This document shows, in pieces, positions 5,361-7,123 of a stretch of DNA of 7,123 nucleotides. The notes under the pieces are model-generated. The model did no database searches, was not told the DNA's origin, and saw only the letters and a program-made list of their open reading frames with translations. The number at the start of each line of letters is the position of its first letter. Position 1 is the first letter of the stretch. Source of the DNA: Candidatus Nitrosopumilus sp. (GTDB taxonomy: Archaea; Thermoproteota; Nitrososphaeria; Nitrososphaerales; Nitrosopumilaceae); assembly GCA_018674605.1 (NCBI GenBank), contig JABGZU010000017.1:1-7123 (forward strand), given 5' to 3'. Made by a program: the position numbers and the translations under genes.

Positions 5361-5975
5361 TTATTTTTCAAGTTTTTGTAATGCCTTAATTAATTCAGTT
5401 CGTCTTTTCTCTTCTGTTATTGCTGATCTGACATCATCTACCAGAATCCTATTTACGTCAATTTTCCTTCTGGCTTCTTTTACAACTTTATCATATAATG
5501 AAAAAGTATAAAGCTGAAGATAGAGGTTCTCCATGATATCAAAAATTCTTGTTGCCTCGTCAATATTACCTGTCCTCATTTCATCAAAGACTCTTCTTTT
5601 TAATTCTCCTACACAATCTAATAACCCTAAAACATAAGATTCTGGCATCACTGCTAATTTTTTATCTGATGGAATGTCTTTTTTTTCAACAACTGCAATT
5701 AGACATGCTGCTTCAACAAATTCTTGTTCTGGTGTGATTAGATATCTTCTTAATTGACCCGTTGCTTTTTTCTTATATTTTTTTAATAATACATCAGCTT
5801 GTTTTAAATTATTTTTTGCAATTGTTAATTCCCCTTTGTGAACTGCAATAATTGATTTACTACACAGAATAATTATTTCTCTGGTATTTTTTAGTAAAAA
5901 TTCTCTTGAATCTTGAGTTACTGCTAAAGATTTTGTAATTTTATTTAATGATGGTTTTACATTTTTTAATGTCAT
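5361..5975 (-). CDS. Translin-family (translin/TRAX-like) protein
   Basis: This is an archaeal member of the translin family, all-helical proteins that form octameric barrels binding RNA or DNA; eukaryotic translin-TRAX (C3PO) is an RNase. From ATG at 5975 it has 204 residues. Recognisable parts, in that numbering, are SREFLLKNTREIIILCSK near residues 23-40, QEFVEAACL around 84-92, YVLGLLDCVGELKRR around 114-128, and the helical segment ENLYLQLYTFSLYD near 149-162, followed by a basic C-terminus. Acidic residues spaced ExxE (85, 88) and DxxxE (120, 124) match, as I recall it, the TRAX catalytic pattern, so nuclease activity is plausible. An in-frame TTG at 5984 could add three residues, but a weak TATA-like CTTTATCC about 27 nt before the ATG favours a leaderless 5975 start. 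The gene converges on tRNA-Leu, with 13 bases between them. The substrate in this organism is unknown. Confidence 0.88.
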   Translation of the reverse strand: MTLKNVKPSLNKITKSLAVTQDSREFLLKNTREIIILCSKSIIAVHKGELTIAKNNLKQADVLLKKYKKKATGQLRRYLITPEQEFVEAACLIAVVEKKDIPSDKKLAVMPESYVLGLLDCVGELKRRVFDEMRTGNIDEATRIFDIMENLYLQLYTFSLYDKVVKEARRKIDVNRILVDDVRSAITEEKRRTELIKALQKLEK

Positions 5976-5997
5976 GCTTGACAATGTATCAAAACTA

Positions 5998-6005
5998 GGA
6001 TAAAG
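5998..6005 (-). promoter_or_regulatory. Weak TATA-like element for the translin-like gene
   Basis: CTTTATCC on the minus strand has its centre, near 6002, about 27 nt before ATG 5975, a distance that fits leaderless transcription. The match to box A is poor, so the support is mainly positional. Confidence 0.3.
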
Positions 6006-6020
6006 TCGTTTGCCAAACTC

Positions 6021-6028
6021 TTATTTTA
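6021..6028 (+). promoter_or_regulatory. TATA-like element for the epimerase-hydrolase pair
   Basis: TTATTTTA on the plus strand has its centre near 6024, about 26 nt before the ATG at 6050. This fits a leaderless mRNA starting at the second of two nearby ATG codons. The sequence is only moderately TATA-like, and the region is AT-rich throughout. Confidence 0.4.
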
Positions 6029-6049
6029 GTAATAATTTTCATGTACAGT

Positions 6050-6697
6050 ATGGAAATAACTGTAGATCAAATGTATCAAATTGAAAACAAAGGTCATGAT
6101 ATGGGATTTTTAAAAAAATTCATGATGGAAAATGCTGGGGCTGCAGCAGTTAGACGTTTAATTACTAAATTTGATAATGTTGCCTCAAAAAATATCTTAA
6201 TTTTTGTGGGTTTGGGAAATAATGGCGGTGATGGTTTGGTAATGGCTAGACATTTAGCTGGTTATGGTTCTAAAGTTACTGTTATGCTTCTTGGAGATCC
6301 TGAAAAAATCAAGACTGAAGAAAGTAATTGGAATTGGTCCATTTTAGAAAAAATGTCTTCGATAAAATTAATGTCTGGAAATTCTTTGGATTTTAATTTT
6401 AAACCTGATATTATTGTAGATGGAATTTTAGGTACTGGAATTTCTGGAGAAATTAGAGAACCCTATGCATCTGCAATAAATTATATCAATGAAACTAATT
6501 GTTACAAATTTGCTGTAGATGTTCCTTCTGGACTAGATCCTCAGACAGGAAATACTGCAAATATTTTTACAAAGTGTGATATGACTGTCACATTTCATAA
6601 AATGAAAGAAGGCATTCCAAAAAGAAAGGATTTGACTGGTGAACTTTATGCAGAAAAAATTGGAATTCCTATTGAAGCCGAAGAGGGAATACTATGA
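6050..6697 (+). CDS. nnrE: NAD(P)H-hydrate epimerase, YjeF N-terminal domain only
   Basis: The protein is expected to epimerise the R form of damaged NAD(P)HX to the S form, the first half of the NAD(P)H repair pathway. From ATG at 6050 it has 215 residues beginning MEITVDQMYQIE; an ATG at 6041 would add three residues but sits too close to the TATA-like string. Visible motifs, in the 215-residue numbering: MENAG (26-30), the dinucleotide loop GLGNNGGDG (54-62), VDGILGTGISGE with catalytic-region Asp124, DVPSGLDPQTG (157-167), and TVTFHKMKEG (180-189). The C-terminal ADP/ATP-dependent dehydratase domain found in bifunctional YjeF/Nnr proteins is absent: the gene ends and a different gene follows. 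The dehydratase, if present, must be encoded elsewhere. The family is clear; the physiological substrate is inferred from homologues. Confidence 0.92.
   Translation: MEITVDQMYQIENKGHDMGFLKKFMMENAGAAAVRRLITKFDNVASKNILIFVGLGNNGGDGLVMARHLAGYGSKVTVMLLGDPEKIKTEESNWNWSILEKMSSIKLMSGNSLDFNFKPDIIVDGILGTGISGEIREPYASAINYINETNCYKFAVDVPSGLDPQTGNTANIFTKCDMTVTFHKMKEGIPKRKDLTGELYAEKIGIPIEAEEGIL
6683..6687 (+). promoter_or_regulatory. Shine-Dalgarno site for the metallo-beta-lactamase-fold gene
   Basis: GAGGG ends six bases before ATG 6694 and lies within the last codons of the epimerase gene. Together with the ATGA overlap it defines the start of the next gene. Confidence 0.6.
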
Positions 6698-7123
6698 TAG
6701 TACATCAAATACCCGTTGGACCAATGCAAAATTTTTCTTATATTGTAGTTGATGAGGATACTGATGAATCTATAGTAATTGATCCCTCTTGGAATCTTAT
6801 TGAATTAGAATTAATAATTAAAAAAAATAATTTAAAAATAAAATACATTGTAAATACCCATTATCATGATGATCACACTCGAGGAAATCAAGCGATGGTA
6901 GATTCTACAAAAGCCCCTATCATTCAGCATGTGTCTTCAACATTGAAAAATGATGTTACTGTAAAAGATGGTGATTTTATAGAATTTGGTAATTCAAAAT
7001 TAAAAGTTCTTCACACCCCTGGACATTCTATTGATAGTATTTGTCTTGTAGGTGATGGTAATATTTTTTCAGGTGATACATTATTTGTTGGCAATTGTGG
7101 TAGAATTGATTTACCTGGAGGAA
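6694..7123 (+). CDS. Metallo-beta-lactamase-fold hydrolase, glyoxalase II/ETHE1-like, 3' end cut
   Basis: 143 codons are visible; the C-terminal part lies beyond the window. The N-terminus MIVHQIPVGPMQNFSYIV is typical of glyoxalase II-like proteins. The metal site reads THYHDDH (H56, H58, D60, H61), followed by HTPGHS (second-shell H107, ligand H111) and SGDTLF with bridging D128. The stretch CGRIDLPGG after it places the protein in the hydroxyacylglutathione hydrolase/persulfide dioxygenase group rather than with true beta-lactamases or RNase Z. Members cleave thioesters or oxidise persulfides. Since archaea of this type are not known for glutathione, the substrate here is unknown. The ATG overlaps the epimerase stop (ATGA), so the two are almost certainly co-translated. 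Specificity residues lie mostly in the missing C-terminus. Confidence 0.9.
   Translation, partial: MIVHQIPVGPMQNFSYIVVDEDTDESIVIDPSWNLIELELIIKKNNLKIKYIVNTHYHDDHTRGNQAMVDSTKAPIIQHVSSTLKNDVTVKDGDFIEFGNSKLKVLHTPGHSIDSICLVGDGNIFSGDTLFVGNCGRIDLPGG

Noticed and set aside
5323..5737. Plus-strand open frames opposite the translin-like gene, one beginning inside the tRNA
   Set aside because: They are shadows of the translin-like gene; the first would begin in the T arm of tRNA-Leu.
6694..7123. Reading the hydrolase as an antibiotic-hydrolysing beta-lactamase
   Set aside because: The GRIDLPGG stretch after the SGDTLF motif and the N-terminus place it with glyoxalase II/ETHE1-type proteins; the shared fold alone does not imply lactamase activity.
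1..7123. CRISPR array, insertion sequence, prophage, toxin-antitoxin or biosynthetic island
   Set aside because: There are no repeated spacer structures, terminal inverted repeats, integrase or transposase motifs, or orphan small gene pairs. No attachment-site duplication of the tRNA 3' end is seen in the window.

Overview
The window looks like core chromosome of a marine ammonia-oxidising archaeon of the Nitrosopumilus type (Nitrososphaerota/Thaumarchaeota). The DNA is strongly AT-rich. It carries an archaeal RNA polymerase subunit N, an archaeal-type ribosomal protein S2, isopentenyl phosphate kinase (a hallmark of the archaeal mevalonate route), a translin-family protein, and a tRNA-Leu without an encoded CCA end. 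The genus-level guess is inference. There is no sign of phage, insertion sequence, CRISPR array or recent transfer.

Minus strand, 5212 down to 1: a tightly packed run reads rpoN, eno, rps2, mvk, ipk, idi, and a prenyltransferase gene cut by the window edge. Spacings are 1, 7, 19 and 23 nt, followed by overlaps of 8 and 14 nt, so one operon is likely. It joins transcription (RpoN), central carbon metabolism (enolase) and translation (S2) to membrane lipid synthesis. The last four genes follow pathway order: mevalonate to phosphomevalonate, isopentenyl phosphate to IPP, IPP to DMAPP, then chain elongation towards geranylgeranyl diphosphate. The step between phosphomevalonate and isopentenyl phosphate is not encoded here.

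Centre, 5213 to 5360: a class II tRNA-Leu(GAG) lies on the plus strand, divergent from rpoN. A single TATA-like element near 5238 sits about 25 nt from the first tRNA base and about 26 nt from a GTG start of rpoN, so it may serve both directions. A T-rich tract ends the tRNA unit.

Right part: a translin-like gene (minus, 5975 to 5361) converges on the tRNA and diverges from a plus-strand pair. That pair is an NAD(P)H-hydrate epimerase and a metallo-beta-lactamase-fold hydrolase of the glyoxalase II/ETHE1 type, coupled by an ATGA overlap; the hydrolase is cut by the right edge.

The most notable points are the possible shared promoter, an IPP isomerase whose catalytic cysteine position reads as alanine, an unusual number of TTG/GTG starts, and a mix of leaderless, Shine-Dalgarno and coupled initiation. 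I see no evidence for a previously undescribed multi-gene system; this is mostly conserved housekeeping DNA.
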